The notes under the pieces are model-generated. The model was not told where the DNA came from and did no database searches. It saw only the letters and a list, made by a program, of their open reading frames with translations. From positions 1 to 64,000 of the forward strand of contig JAUHYW010000001.1 of the NCBI GenBank assembly GCA_030426085.1: DNA of 64,000 nucleotides. The letters run 5' to 3'. Shown here piece after piece: positions 45,620-54,656 of this stretch. Origin of the DNA: a bacterium. GTDB taxonomy: Bacteria; Myxococcota_A; Bradymonadia; UBA7976; UBA1532. Numbering within the stretch: position 1 is the stretch's first letter; each line of letters opens with the position of its first letter. The translations under genes were made by a program, and so were the position numbers.

Positions 45620-47068
45620 TCAGACCCCCGCTTCGGCCGCGCCCTCGGCGTTCTCGGCCTGGCGGGCGATGAGGCCGGTGGCCTGCTCGTAGAGCACGTC
45701 GGCCACCCGGCGGGCGAGGTTGTTGATGCCGCTGTGCAGCAGCACCAGCGGGATGGCGACGACGAGGCCCAGCATGGTGGTCACCAGCGCCTCGGAGATG
45801 CCGCCGGCCATCAGCTTGGGGTCGCCGGTGCCGAAGAGGGTGATCGCCTGGAAGGTCTGGATCATGCCGGTGACGGTGCCCAGCAGCCCCATCAGCGGGG
45901 CGACCACCGAGACCACCTTGACCACCCAGTGGCCCCGCTCGAGGCGCCCGCTCTGGCGGGTGATGGCGTCGTCCAGCCGGCGCTCGAGCGTCTCGACGTC
46001 GGCCCGGGGGTCGTCGTGATAGGCCCGCAGCACCCGCCCCAGCGGGTTCCACCGGCCGGGGGTCGCCGGCTTGCGCCGCTGGAGACCGACCGCGAAGCCG
46101 AGCACGAGCAGGTACAGCAGCCGCAGCAGGCCCCACGCGGCGGCGACCGCGCCCAGGGCCAGGATGGCGTAACCCACCACGCCGCCCTGCTCGAGCCGCT
46201 CCTCCATCTCGGGGGTCTGCACCAGCAGCGAGAGCACCGCGCCCCGGCTGGGGTCGACCGCGAAGCGCACGTTGCCCGCGTCGGCCCCGGCGCCGGTGAG
46301 CGCCTCGGCCGTCTGGCGGTACATCTCCGGCGGCTGGCGCCCGAGCACCGACAGCTTCGAGACCTCGGGCAGCCACTGCAGGAACTTGTCTCCGCTGACC
46401 GCGTTGAACGGCCCGACCCGCACCACCTCGCTCTCGGTGGTCTGGCCGTCGTCGCCGATGATCTCGGCCTTGAACCGCACGACCTCGCCCTGGGCCGCCA
46501 TCTCCTGGAGCAGGATGAACCACAGGCCCTCCAGCTCATCGATGGTGGGCAGCTTCTTGCTCTCGCCCAGCTCGGCCAGCGGCGCCTCGCGCCCGGTGAG
46601 CTGGGCGCTGATCAGCGAGCCGGCGACGTGCCCCCGGGTGTCGCCGGCGACCTGCCGCACGATGCCGAACAGCTCGCCGCTGGTGCCCATGCGCTGGCGC
46701 AGGGTGTCGGCCAGCTCGACGGCCTTCTTCTCGTTCTCCTCGTATTGCAGCTCGAGCGCGCCCGAGCGGGCCACGAGCCGCTGCTCCTCGGCCTGGGCCG
46801 CAGCGAGCATCTCGGCCTGCCGGGCCTTGGCGGCGATGAACTCTTTCTCGCGCGCTTCTTCTTCGTCGGTCAGCCGGGCCGAGCCCTGGCGGACCTGCTC
46901 CAGCAGATCCTCGATCGACTTGGGCGGCGGCCCGGGGGCCACCTTCGGCGCGGGCGTCGGCGCGGCGGCGGGGGGCTCGGCCGGGGCCTCGTCGGGCGCC
47001 TGGCCCATCGCCGGCGCGGCGACGAGCAGGGCCGCGAGCAGCAGCGGGTGCTTGATCAGACCGTTCAT
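45620..47068 (-). CDS. TtpC-like MotA/TolQ/ExbB-family protein with long periplasmic domain
   Basis: A 482-residue protein: signal peptide, a Pro/Ala stretch, a coiled coil (about 55-125), a soluble domain, then an ExbB-like C-terminal half with VVAPLMGLLGTVTGMIQTF and EALVTTMLGLVVAIPLVLL. This matches TtpC, the extra component of TonB2 complexes described in Vibrio. The ATG overlaps the DUF3450 stop by four bases. Probably couples the motor to the TPR and DUF3450 partners. Confidence 0.92.
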   Translation of the reverse strand: MNGLIKHPLLLAALLVAAPAMGQAPDEAPAEPPAAAPTPAPKVAPGPPPKSIEDLLEQVRQGSARLTDEEEAREKEFIAAKARQAEMLAAAQAEEQRLVARSGALELQYEENEKKAVELADTLRQRMGTSGELFGIVRQVAGDTRGHVAGSLISAQLTGREAPLAELGESKKLPTIDELEGLWFILLQEMAAQGEVVRFKAEIIGDDGQTTESEVVRVGPFNAVSGDKFLQWLPEVSKLSVLGRQPPEMYRQTAEALTGAGADAGNVRFAVDPSRGAVLSLLVQTPEMEERLEQGGVVGYAILALGAVAAAWGLLRLLYLLVLGFAVGLQRRKPATPGRWNPLGRVLRAYHDDPRADVETLERRLDDAITRQSGRLERGHWVVKVVSVVAPLMGLLGTVTGMIQTFQAITLFGTGDPKLMAGGISEALVTTMLGLVVAIPLVLLHSGINNLARRVADVLYEQATGLIARQAENAEGAAEAGV

Positions 47069-47886
47069 CGCTTCATCGCCTCCGCCACGTCGATCCGCTC
47101 ACCGGGCCGGGGGGCCGGCACGGGCACCCGCACGAGGTCGGGCGCGGCTTGCTTGCGGGCCATGCGCAGGCCCTTGCGGATGGCCCGGAGCTGCTCCGGG
47201 CTCACCGGGCGCCAGGCCTTCTCGTCGCGGTCGTAGTAGCCGCCGCTCTGGCCGTCGAGGCTGGCGTACATCAGCGACAGCCGGCCGATGCGCAGGATGT
47301 CGACGGTGTTCGCCCCGCCCTCGCCGGCCTGCACCTCGCCCCGATAGGCCTCGATGGTGCGGCCGTAGTCGTTCTCGATCTGATAGGCCTCGAGCAGGCT
47401 GCGGAACTTCTCCGACTCGGCCACGTCGGCCCGATCCATCAGCGCGCGCAGCCCGGCGATGCGCTCCCGCCGCTCGTCGAGCAGGAAGGGCAGGTCCAGC
47501 TCGACGAACTTCGCCAGCCCGTCGAGCATGCGCAGCATCAGCGGGGTCATCTGCCGGCTGATCTCGGCGACCCGGTCGATCTGATCCCGCACCCCGTCCA
47601 ACTCGGCCTGCTGCGCGGCGATGAGCGTCCCGAGCTGGGCGTTGTAGGCCCGCAGCGCCTTGTTGCGCCGCTGTACGGCGCGCCACTCGGCCAGCAGATC
47701 GTCGGTCTCGTCGTCGATCTGGTCGATCTGCTTCTGGGTCTTCGCCAGCTCTTCGTTCTCGGCGACCTTCTGGGCGATCAGGTCGTCGACGGGGCCCTCG
47801 TCGTCGGCGAGGGCGGCGGCGCAGAGCCCGCAGAGGGCCAGCGCCACCGCCGCCGCATGCAGAGCGGGGCGGGGGGTGCGGATCAT
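47065..47886 (-). CDS. DUF3450-family periplasmic protein of the TonB2 cluster
   Basis: A 273-residue protein with a signal peptide (cleavage after ALA, about residue 27) and a long coiled coil (about 35-125) followed by a helical domain with LPFLLDERRERI and SEKFRSLLEAYQIENDYGRTIE, the DUF3450 signature. Such genes usually precede ttpC in TonB2 clusters. The frame is open to 48096, but ATG 47886 has CGGAG upstream and begins the signal peptide. It lies 13 bp after the receptor stop. Confidence 0.9.
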   Translation of the reverse strand: MIRTPRPALHAAAVALALCGLCAAALADDEGPVDDLIAQKVAENEELAKTQKQIDQIDDETDDLLAEWRAVQRRNKALRAYNAQLGTLIAAQQAELDGVRDQIDRVAEISRQMTPLMLRMLDGLAKFVELDLPFLLDERRERIAGLRALMDRADVAESEKFRSLLEAYQIENDYGRTIEAYRGEVQAGEGGANTVDILRIGRLSLMYASLDGQSGGYYDRDEKAWRPVSPEQLRAIRKGLRMARKQAAPDLVRVPVPAPRPGERIDVAEAMKR

Positions 47887-47899
47887 GGAATGGCTCCGA

Positions 47900-50866
47900 T
47901 CAGAACTCGTAGCTGAGGCGGGTGAAGACGAACCGCCCGGTGAAGTTGTAGCTCTCGGCGTTGCCGTTCGTGCCCCCGTCGAGGAAGAACGGGGGGTCGG
48001 TGTCGAGCAGGTTCTGGGCCCCGATGATGACGCCGAGCCCCTCGTACTTGTAGTCGACGGCCACATCGATGTAGCCCACCGGGTCGATGGTGGCATGAGG
48101 GTGCCCCTCGGGCACCTCGGGGAAGACCTCGGCCTCCCCGATGTAGCGATAGATGACGCTGGCGGTGAACTCGTCGAGGCCGTAGGCCAGGCGGGCCAGC
48201 CACCGCCAGTGGGTGTAGGTGCCCGCGTCGCTGGTGATCTTGCCGGCGAACTCGTCGGGCTCGTTGTCGCCGATGGTCTCGTCGTACTGCATCAGGTAGT
48301 TGCCGTGCCAGCCCAGCTCGATGCGGCCGGCGTCGGGCGCCCCGAGGAGGCCCAGATCGAGGATGTAGTCGACGGTGATGTCGACGCCCTGGGTCTCGAC
48401 CAGCCCGATGTTCTGGGCCGACGCGATCAACTCGTTGACCACCGAGGTGTTGGGGTTGCGGGTGATGCGGGCGCAGTCGTCGCTGCTGCCGTTCTCGTAG
48501 CACCGATTGAGGATCGACTGCGGGTCGGGGTTGCTGATCGCGTTTTCGATCTCGATCCGATAGTAGTCGGCCGTCGCCGAGAAACCATCGAGCCACTCGC
48601 TGAACTTGGGGGTGAGCACGACGCCGACGTTCATGACGGCGGCGGTCTCGGCGCCCAGCTCGCTGTTGCCGCCGATGTTGGTCCGCATCTGCGTGCCGCC
48701 CGCGTTGTTCTGGTTGTAGTCGCCGGGCACCCCTTCCGCTTCGCAGCGCGCCTGTACGTCCGGCGAGAGCCCTTCGGTGGTCGCCCACTCGTTGCACGGG
48801 TCGACCAGCGTCTCGTAGCTGTCCGCCGCGCCCCCGTAGAGATCGGTGATGGTCGGCGCCCGGAAGGCGGTGGAGTACACCCCGCGCAGGCGGATGTCGG
48901 GGCTGGGGGCGTAGCTCAGCGCGGCCCGGGTGGTCAGGTCGTTGCCGAAGCTGCTGTAGTCGGCGAAGCGCGCGGCGAGGTCGACGGTGAGGTCGTGGGC
49001 CCCGGGCATGTCCGAGGCGAGGGGCAGGCTGATCTCGGCGAAGGCCGCGCCGACGGTGTAGTCGCCCTCGGTGAGCCCGATGCCGTTGCCCGCCGAGTCG
49101 CCGGCGACGGTCACCGCGCCGGGCATGTTGAAGCCCGCTTCCCGGCGGAACTCGGCGCCGATGGCGCCGCCGAGCGGGCCGGCCCACAGCTCGACGATGT
49201 CGCCGGCGAGCGACAGACCGGTGCTGAAGTGGTCGTAGCCGGTCACCTCGACATCGGTGAACCGGATGTAGTCCAGCACGTCGTCCTGGAGCCGGGGCCC
49301 GAAGAAGTCACCCACCACACAGCCCCGGTGCGCGTTGGCCGCGCACAGGGCGGGGTCGGCCGCCTCGTAGGCGCGGGCGAGGTTGACCGAGTTGCGGATG
49401 ACCTGGTTCGACTCGCTGCGGCCGTAGTTGACGAACAGCTCCCAGCGCATGTCCTCGTCGAACAGGGTGCCCTGGAGGCCGCCGACGACCCGGAAGACGT
49501 CCGACTCGGTGTCGTAGATCCGGTTGCCGACGTCCTGCATCCGACGGGCCATGATGATGGTGCCGTCGGTGACCGCCGACGCGGCCTGCATGTCGGCCTG
49601 CTCGGGCGTCAGCTCGCCGTTGTCGACCGCCTCCTGCAGGCTGCCGCGCACGAGGCCGCGGATCTCGGCTCGGAAGTCGTCGGGTACGTAAGGGTTGCTC
49701 CACGGCACCTCGAAGCCGTTGGCGAACGTGGCGGTGCCGCCGAGCCCGAGGGGCTGCGGCGCGAGCTGATTGCGGCTGTCGCGGTTGGTGTAGGTGGTCT
49801 CGAGGAACAACTCGGCGTCGTCGCCGAGGTCGTAGTTGGCGGTCGTGGTGAAGGAGAACCGCTCGGTGTCGCCCGTCAGCCACTGCGCGAGGCCATAGTT
49901 GTAGCGGTCGTCCCGATCGTACTGTCCGAAGCTGCCGCCGGGCATGAGCGGATCACCCTCGTTGAAGTAGTAGCCGACGTAGGAGAACTCCCGGCCATGG
50001 ATCGGGGCGGCGCTGCCGATGTTGGCGAAATAGGGGCCGTCCTCTTCGTCCTGATCGAAGAAGGCGATGGGCTTCCGGGCCCAGTCGCGGTCCTTCTGCT
50101 CGATGCGGCCCCGGCGCATGTAGGTGAAGTTGGTGGTGATGTTGCCCCGCTCGAAGGTGTGACCCAGGGTCAGCGAGGCCCCCAGCTCTTCGCCGTCGCC
50201 GTGGGTGGTGATGCCGCCGAAGAGGTCCACCCGGGCCCCCTCGAAGTCCCGCTTGAGGATGATGTTGACCACCCCGCCGATGGCGTCCGACCCGTAGATC
50301 GCCGAGGCCCCGTCGAGCAGCACCTCGACCCGCTCGATCATCGCGACCGGGATGTTGTTGAGGTCGACCGCTTCGCTGACCCCGGTGCCGTTGGTCACGA
50401 ACCGGCGGCCGTTGACCAGCACCAGCGTGCGCTGGATGCCCAGGTTGCGCAGGTCGACGAACGACAGGCCGTCGCCGCCGTTGTTGTTGTTCTTGTTGAT
50501 GCCCTGGAGGGTCACGCTGGGCAGCTTGCGCAGCAGCTCGTCGATGGTCGAGACGCCCGCGACGGCGATGTCGTCGGCGTTGATCACCGCGATGTGGCCG
50601 AACTCCTCGAGGTTGTCCCGGCCGATGCGGGAGCCGGTCACCAGGATCACCTCGGTGTCGGCGTCGGCGGCCGGGGGCGCCACGGCGGCCTCTTCGGCCT
50701 GCTCGGCGGCGTCCTCGGCCTGCTTGGCGGCCTCTTCGGCCTTCTCGGCGGCGGCTTCGGCCTTCTCGGCGGCGGCCTCGGCCTGCTCGGCCGGCGCCTG
50801 CGCCGAGCCGGCGAGCGGCCACATCATCGCCAGCGTGCACGTGATCAATCGCGTGGTGTCTTTCAC
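47900..50866 (-). CDS. TonB-dependent outer-membrane receptor with N-terminal coiled coil
   Basis: A 988-residue receptor: signal peptide (cleavage after SAQA, about 23), a Glu/Ala/Lys heptad stretch (about 24-61), a TonB-box-like EVILVTGSRIG, a plug domain (VEVLLDGASAIYGSDAIGGVVNI), and a barrel ending in Phe (FTRLSYEF). The plug has an Asn/Gly-rich loop (NKNNNNGGDG). GTG 50866 follows GGAGGGG. It opens the TonB2 operon, so receptor and energy source are made together. Barrel type resembles receptors for carbohydrates, peptides or other organics (oar/CirA-like) more than classical siderophore receptors; substrate unknown. Confidence 0.92.
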   Translation of the reverse strand: MKDTTRLITCTLAMMWPLAGSAQAPAEQAEAAAEKAEAAAEKAEEAAKQAEDAAEQAEEAAVAPPAADADTEVILVTGSRIGRDNLEEFGHIAVINADDIAVAGVSTIDELLRKLPSVTLQGINKNNNNGGDGLSFVDLRNLGIQRTLVLVNGRRFVTNGTGVSEAVDLNNIPVAMIERVEVLLDGASAIYGSDAIGGVVNIILKRDFEGARVDLFGGITTHGDGEELGASLTLGHTFERGNITTNFTYMRRGRIEQKDRDWARKPIAFFDQDEEDGPYFANIGSAAPIHGREFSYVGYYFNEGDPLMPGGSFGQYDRDDRYNYGLAQWLTGDTERFSFTTTANYDLGDDAELFLETTYTNRDSRNQLAPQPLGLGGTATFANGFEVPWSNPYVPDDFRAEIRGLVRGSLQEAVDNGELTPEQADMQAASAVTDGTIIMARRMQDVGNRIYDTESDVFRVVGGLQGTLFDEDMRWELFVNYGRSESNQVIRNSVNLARAYEAADPALCAANAHRGCVVGDFFGPRLQDDVLDYIRFTDVEVTGYDHFSTGLSLAGDIVELWAGPLGGAIGAEFRREAGFNMPGAVTVAGDSAGNGIGLTEGDYTVGAAFAEISLPLASDMPGAHDLTVDLAARFADYSSFGNDLTTRAALSYAPSPDIRLRGVYSTAFRAPTITDLYGGAADSYETLVDPCNEWATTEGLSPDVQARCEAEGVPGDYNQNNAGGTQMRTNIGGNSELGAETAAVMNVGVVLTPKFSEWLDGFSATADYYRIEIENAISNPDPQSILNRCYENGSSDDCARITRNPNTSVVNELIASAQNIGLVETQGVDITVDYILDLGLLGAPDAGRIELGWHGNYLMQYDETIGDNEPDEFAGKITSDAGTYTHWRWLARLAYGLDEFTASVIYRYIGEAEVFPEVPEGHPHATIDPVGYIDVAVDYKYEGLGVIIGAQNLLDTDPPFFLDGGTNGNAESYNFTGRFVFTRLSYEF

Positions 50867-50922
50867 CCACTCCCCTCCGCGTCGGCGGCGATGGCTCTCT
50901 CCCCAGAGGGCATCGCCGGGTT

Positions 50923-50931
50923 GATGGCATC
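50923..50931. promoter_or_regulatory. GATGSCATC motif at the predicted TonB-operon start site
   Basis: GATGGCATC (plus strand) lies directly after a -10-like CTATTC on the minus strand, which itself is 17 bases from TTGCGC, a plausible promoter of the TonB2 operon. Binding here would affect initiation. The motif recurs elsewhere in the window. Confidence 0.4.
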
Positions 50932-51006
50932 GAATAGCGGAGGGCTTCACCCTGGCGCAAGTCCCTTACCCGGCAGTCGAGGCCCCGCGCGGTCGGCGGG
51001 CGACCG

Positions 51007-51035
51007 TTGAACCGATCGCCCCCGTGCAGTACATC
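51007..51035 (+). promoter_or_regulatory. Sigma-70-like promoter of the LpoA-like gene (leaderless candidate)
   Basis: TTGAAC (51007-51012), 17 bases, TACATC (51030-51035). The predicted start falls on the ATG at 51043, and there is no ribosome site before it. Confidence 0.5.
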
Positions 51036-51042
51036 ATGCGAC

Positions 51043-52710
51043 ATGCACCGACCGCTCTCCATGCCCGTGGCGCTCCTGTTCTTCGCGGCCTGCGGCTCGA
51101 GCCCGCCGCCCCGGGCGCAGCCGGTCGCCCCGAGCGACGCGGCCCCCGCCGAGGCGGCCCCCGGTCCCGCTGAGGATGGCCGGATGCAGGCGGCGGGTCC
51201 GGCGGGCGATGCCGCCATCGGTGGATCTCCCGATCCGCTGCTGACAGCGCAGGGCGACGCGCTGCGCGATCGGGTGGCGGCGGCCGACGCCGTCGAACTG
51301 GCCGCCCGCCTGCCCGACCTGCCGCCGACCTCGGCCGCCGCCGGCTGGGTGGCCCTGCGCCTGGGGCGGCTGGCGGCTCACCGGCGCGACTTCCGCGAGG
51401 CGGCCGATCTGCTCAGCCGGGCCACCGCGGCCGGGGGCGCGCCGGCGCAGGCCGCCCGGGAGACGCTCGACCGCCTCGAAGCCCGCGAGCGGGTGGTGCC
51501 GGGGCGCATCGGGGTGCTGCTGCCGCTGTCGGGGCCCTACGCGCCCATCGGCAAGGCGGCCCTCACCGCGGCTCGCATGGCGGTCGATGGCCTGAGCGGG
51601 ATCGAGCTGGTCGTCGGCGACACCGCCGGCGACGCCGACCGGGCGCCGCAGGTGCTCGAAGAGCTGGTCTTCGACAAGCAGGTCGCCGCGGTGCTGGGGC
51701 CGGTGGGCGCGATCGAGAGCCACGCCGCCGCCCGGGCCGCCGAGCGGCTCGAGGTCCCGCTGATGGCGCTCAGCTCGCGGGCCGATCTCACCCGCCTGGG
51801 CACCTTCGTCTTCCGCCACCGGCTGACCCGGCAGGCCCAGGCCCGGACCATCGCCCGCCACGCGGTCGAGGTGCTGGGGCTCAAGACCTTCGCCATCCTC
51901 TACCCCGACACCGACTACGGGCGGGAGATGATGCAGGGCTTCTGGCAGACCGTGGTGCGCCTGGGCGGTGAGATCCGCGGCGCGCAGGGCTACTCGGTGA
52001 ACGTCAGCGACGTCAACGAGCCGATCAAGAAGCTCGTCGGGCGGCACCACCTCGAGGCCCGCACCGCCGACCCCCACTGGCAGGCGCTCAACCGCAAGTC
52101 GAAGGACCGGGCGCTGCACGTGCCGCCGGTGGTCGACTTCGAAGCGCTGTTCATCCCCGACGGTGGCCAGCGGGTGCGGCTCATCCTGCCGTTCCTGGCC
52201 TACTGGGACGTCGAGGTGAAGAACGACCCCCAGCTCAGCCCGCTGCAGTTCGCGGCCAAGTACGGGGGGGATACGCCGCAGCTCGTGCAGATCCTCGGCG
52301 CCAGCGGCTTCACCGACCCCCGCCTGATCCGCAACCCGCCGCCCCAGGCGCTCAACTCGGTGTTCGTCGACGCCTTCTGGGCCGAGTCGGACGACGCCCG
52401 GCCGCTCGTCGACCTGTGGATGGGCGAGTTCGGCCGCCCCCCGCCGGCGCTCGCGGCGCACGCCTACGACGCGACCCGGCTGCTCGCCGACGCGGTCGCC
52501 GGCCGCGCCGATCGGGCCGCCGTGCGGCGGGCGCTCCTGCAGAGCCGGGACCGGCGGGGCATCTTCGGCCGGACCCGGGTCGCGGGCGACGGCGAGGTGG
52601 AGTTCGACGTGCGGGTGCTGACCCTCGACCCGGCGATGGGCGTGGTGCCCCACCTGCCCGAGCCGGTCGAAGAGGGCGGCTACTTCGACGAGGACCTGCC
52701 CCGCAACTGA
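51043..52710 (+). CDS. LpoA/LppC-like lipoprotein with periplasmic binding-protein fold
   Basis: A 555-residue lipoprotein (Cys17 in FFAACGSS). An Ala/Pro linker and a short TPR-like segment (about 80-140) precede a type-I periplasmic-binding fold: IGVLLPLSGPYAPIGKAAL, VAAVLGPVGAIESHAAA, and FAILYPDTDYGREM. This is the layout of LpoA, which activates penicillin-binding protein 1A, and of related 'penicillin-binding protein activator' lipoproteins; amino-acid-binding proteins are the alternative. An in-frame ATG at 51061 would leave a signal too short and without positive charge. Its end overlaps the convergent gene by 31 bases. Confidence 0.82.
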   Translation: MHRPLSMPVALLFFAACGSSPPPRAQPVAPSDAAPAEAAPGPAEDGRMQAAGPAGDAAIGGSPDPLLTAQGDALRDRVAAADAVELAARLPDLPPTSAAAGWVALRLGRLAAHRRDFREAADLLSRATAAGGAPAQAARETLDRLEARERVVPGRIGVLLPLSGPYAPIGKAALTAARMAVDGLSGIELVVGDTAGDADRAPQVLEELVFDKQVAAVLGPVGAIESHAAARAAERLEVPLMALSSRADLTRLGTFVFRHRLTRQAQARTIARHAVEVLGLKTFAILYPDTDYGREMMQGFWQTVVRLGGEIRGAQGYSVNVSDVNEPIKKLVGRHHLEARTADPHWQALNRKSKDRALHVPPVVDFEALFIPDGGQRVRLILPFLAYWDVEVKNDPQLSPLQFAAKYGGDTPQLVQILGASGFTDPRLIRNPPPQALNSVFVDAFWAESDDARPLVDLWMGEFGRPPPALAAHAYDATRLLADAVAGRADRAAVRRALLQSRDRRGIFGRTRVAGDGEVEFDVRVLTLDPAMGVVPHLPEPVEEGGYFDEDLPRN

Positions 52711-53840
52711 GCCCCCGTCCGGATGTCGCGCCGCTGGAAGACCCCTGCCTCCAGCCCGGCGTGGGTCGTCGCCGCCACCACCAGCGCCCGGGGCAGCCAC
52801 GGGGCGTCCGGGTCGTGGCCTTCGACGAGCCGGCGCACCGCCTGCGGCGCGAAGAGCCCGTGCCGGGCCACGACGTCGTCCCTCAGCCAGCGCAGCCAGT
52901 CGTCATCCAGCGGGCGCCCGCCGGTGGGGGTGTGCATCGGCTGCTTCGCGCGGCGCCACGGGCGGTCGAGCCACGCCTCGGCCAGCGCGACGAGCGGCGC
53001 CTTGGGGCGCGCCGGATCGAGCGGGGCGGCCCGCGCGGCGGCGGTGACCCGGGCGTCGGCCAGCGGGGCCCGATAGGCCAGCCCGCAGGCGGTGGCCAGG
53101 GCCCGCTGCAAGTCGACGCACTGCGGCCCCTGGCGCAGTCGCAGGTCGAGCCAGCGCAGGCGGGCGGCCGATCCGCGGCGGTCGTCGGGCAGGGCGCGCA
53201 CCTCGTCGGCGATGGCCCGGGCCGCGGGGCTCTCGACCCACCGGGGCCCCCGATCGGCGAGCAGCTCGTCGGCGTCGACCCCCAGCCCGCGCACCGCCCG
53301 CCACGTGGGCCAGATCGCGGGATCCCAGCGGCGCGGCGGCGCGCGGTGGTAGGCGTGCCCGGCGAACGCCTCGTCGGCCCCGTCCCCGGTGAAGACCGTG
53401 CGCACCCCGCGGGCGGCCAGCGCCCGATACAGCGGCAGGAATCCGAACGGGGCCCCGCTGTGGGTCGGCTGGCCCAGCGCGGTGACGACCGCCCGGGGCG
53501 AGGTGCCCCGGATGCCGCCCGGGGGCAGGGGGATCACCTCGAACGGCAGCCCCAGGGCGGCGGCGGTCGCGCGGCCCTCGGCGACGGCCCGCCCGGTGGC
53601 GAGCGCGAAGGCCCGGGGGCGGCGGCCGGCCCGGGCGAGCGCGGCGGCGACCACCGTCGAGTCGACCCCGCCGCTCAAGGCGATCGCGATCGGGGGCGGG
53701 CAGTCGACCAGCGCGCCCCGAACGGCGGCCTCCAGCGCCGGGCCCGGGGTTCCGGCGGGCGCGGGTGGGGGCGGCGGCGCCCGCCACGGCAGGTGCGCGC
53801 CGAAGATACAGAGGGTGTCGAGGTCGAATCGTGCTTCCAA
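52680..53840 (-). CDS. Asparagine-synthase-domain protein without glutaminase domain
   Basis: About 386 residues, with the PP-loop ALSGGVDSTVVAAAL and VFTGDGADEAFAGH, the AMP-forming synthase core of asparagine synthetase B. The N-terminal glutaminase domain is absent. Stand-alone cores occur in beta-lactam, lasso-peptide and other amide-forming systems, as well as degenerate enzymes. The start is uncertain: the frame is open past the divergent lipoprotein start (53947). I take TTG 53840 because a -10-like TACGAT lies upstream near 53885 on this strand; GTG 53924 and ATG 53948 are alternatives, the latter overlapping the divergent start. Confidence 0.8.
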   Translation of the reverse strand: MEARFDLDTLCIFGAHLPWRAPPPPPAPAGTPGPALEAAVRGALVDCPPPIAIALSGGVDSTVVAAALARAGRRPRAFALATGRAVAEGRATAAALGLPFEVIPLPPGGIRGTSPRAVVTALGQPTHSGAPFGFLPLYRALAARGVRTVFTGDGADEAFAGHAYHRAPPRRWDPAIWPTWRAVRGLGVDADELLADRGPRWVESPAARAIADEVRALPDDRRGSAARLRWLDLRLRQGPQCVDLQRALATACGLAYRAPLADARVTAAARAAPLDPARPKAPLVALAEAWLDRPWRRAKQPMHTPTGGRPLDDDWLRWLRDDVVARHGLFAPQAVRRLVEGHDPDAPWLPRALVVAATTHAGLEAGVFQRRDIRTGAQLRGRSSSK

Positions 53841-53946
53841 AATCGCGGCTTTCGCCCCGTGCCTCGCGTGAAGAAAGTGCGTATCGTAGACGGGCGACGC
53901 TCGTCTTTTCAGAGTGCAGAGCACGCGCTCTACATCGGAGACTGCC

Positions 53947-54648
53947 ATGAACCCCGCCCGCCTGTCCGGCATCGCCTGGATGCTCGCCGCCGCCTTCCTC
54001 CTCACCGCCGGAGGCCTCGCCGCCTGCGACGTGCCACAGCCCCTCGACCGGGGGCGCCTCGCCATCACCTTCGCCGCCACCTCCGAGCTTCGCCAGGCCC
54101 TCGTGGTCGGCGAGGGCGAAGACGCGGTGGACATCAGCCGGCTCGAGCTGCGCGTCCGCGAGATCAAGTTCCTGCCCGACGGCAACGGCGCGGACGCGCC
54201 CGACCGGGTCCAGGCCCGGGGCGACTTCGCGATCGACGTGCTCGACCCGGGCGCCGACCGGATCGACGTCGACGTGGATCCCGGCGCGTACAAGAAGGTG
54301 GAGTTGAAGATCGCCCGCCCCGACGCGGGCGAGGGCATCGACGGCACCGACGCGGCGCTGTGGCTCGAAGGCACCCGGGGCGGCGTCGCCTTCCGCTTCG
54401 TCGATGACGAGATGATGAAGCTGACCTTCCGCGACGTGGAGCTCGAGGTCGCGGCGGGCGAGGTCGAGGACGTGCTCGTCGACCTCGACGTCTCCCGGTG
54501 GCTCGACGGGGTCGACCTCGAGGCGCTCGAAGCGAACCCCGACGGCCTCGTCGAGATCACCGCCGACGGGCCCAACGCCCCCGCGCACCGGATCGTCGAG
54601 GGCAACGTCACCGACGCGATCCGCGCCGCCCGCCACCCCGGGCGCTGA
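53947..54648 (+). CDS. DUF4382-like lipoprotein upstream of the sigma-factor gene
   Basis: A 233-residue lipoprotein (Cys27 in GLAAC). The mature part has a beta-sandwich pattern with ISRLELRVREIKFLPDG, FAIDVLDPGADRIDVDVDPGAYKKVELKI, resembling DUF4382-type domains found in surface lipoproteins. Very acidic. GGAG seven bases before the ATG. It lies eight bases from the sigma-factor gene, so it probably belongs to that operon and may be part of its signal input or output. Confidence 0.72.
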   Translation: MNPARLSGIAWMLAAAFLLTAGGLAACDVPQPLDRGRLAITFAATSELRQALVVGEGEDAVDISRLELRVREIKFLPDGNGADAPDRVQARGDFAIDVLDPGADRIDVDVDPGAYKKVELKIARPDAGEGIDGTDAALWLEGTRGGVAFRFVDDEMMKLTFRDVELEVAAGEVEDVLVDLDVSRWLDGVDLEALEANPDGLVEITADGPNAPAHRIVEGNVTDAIRAARHPGR

Positions 54649-54656
54649 GAGGACCC

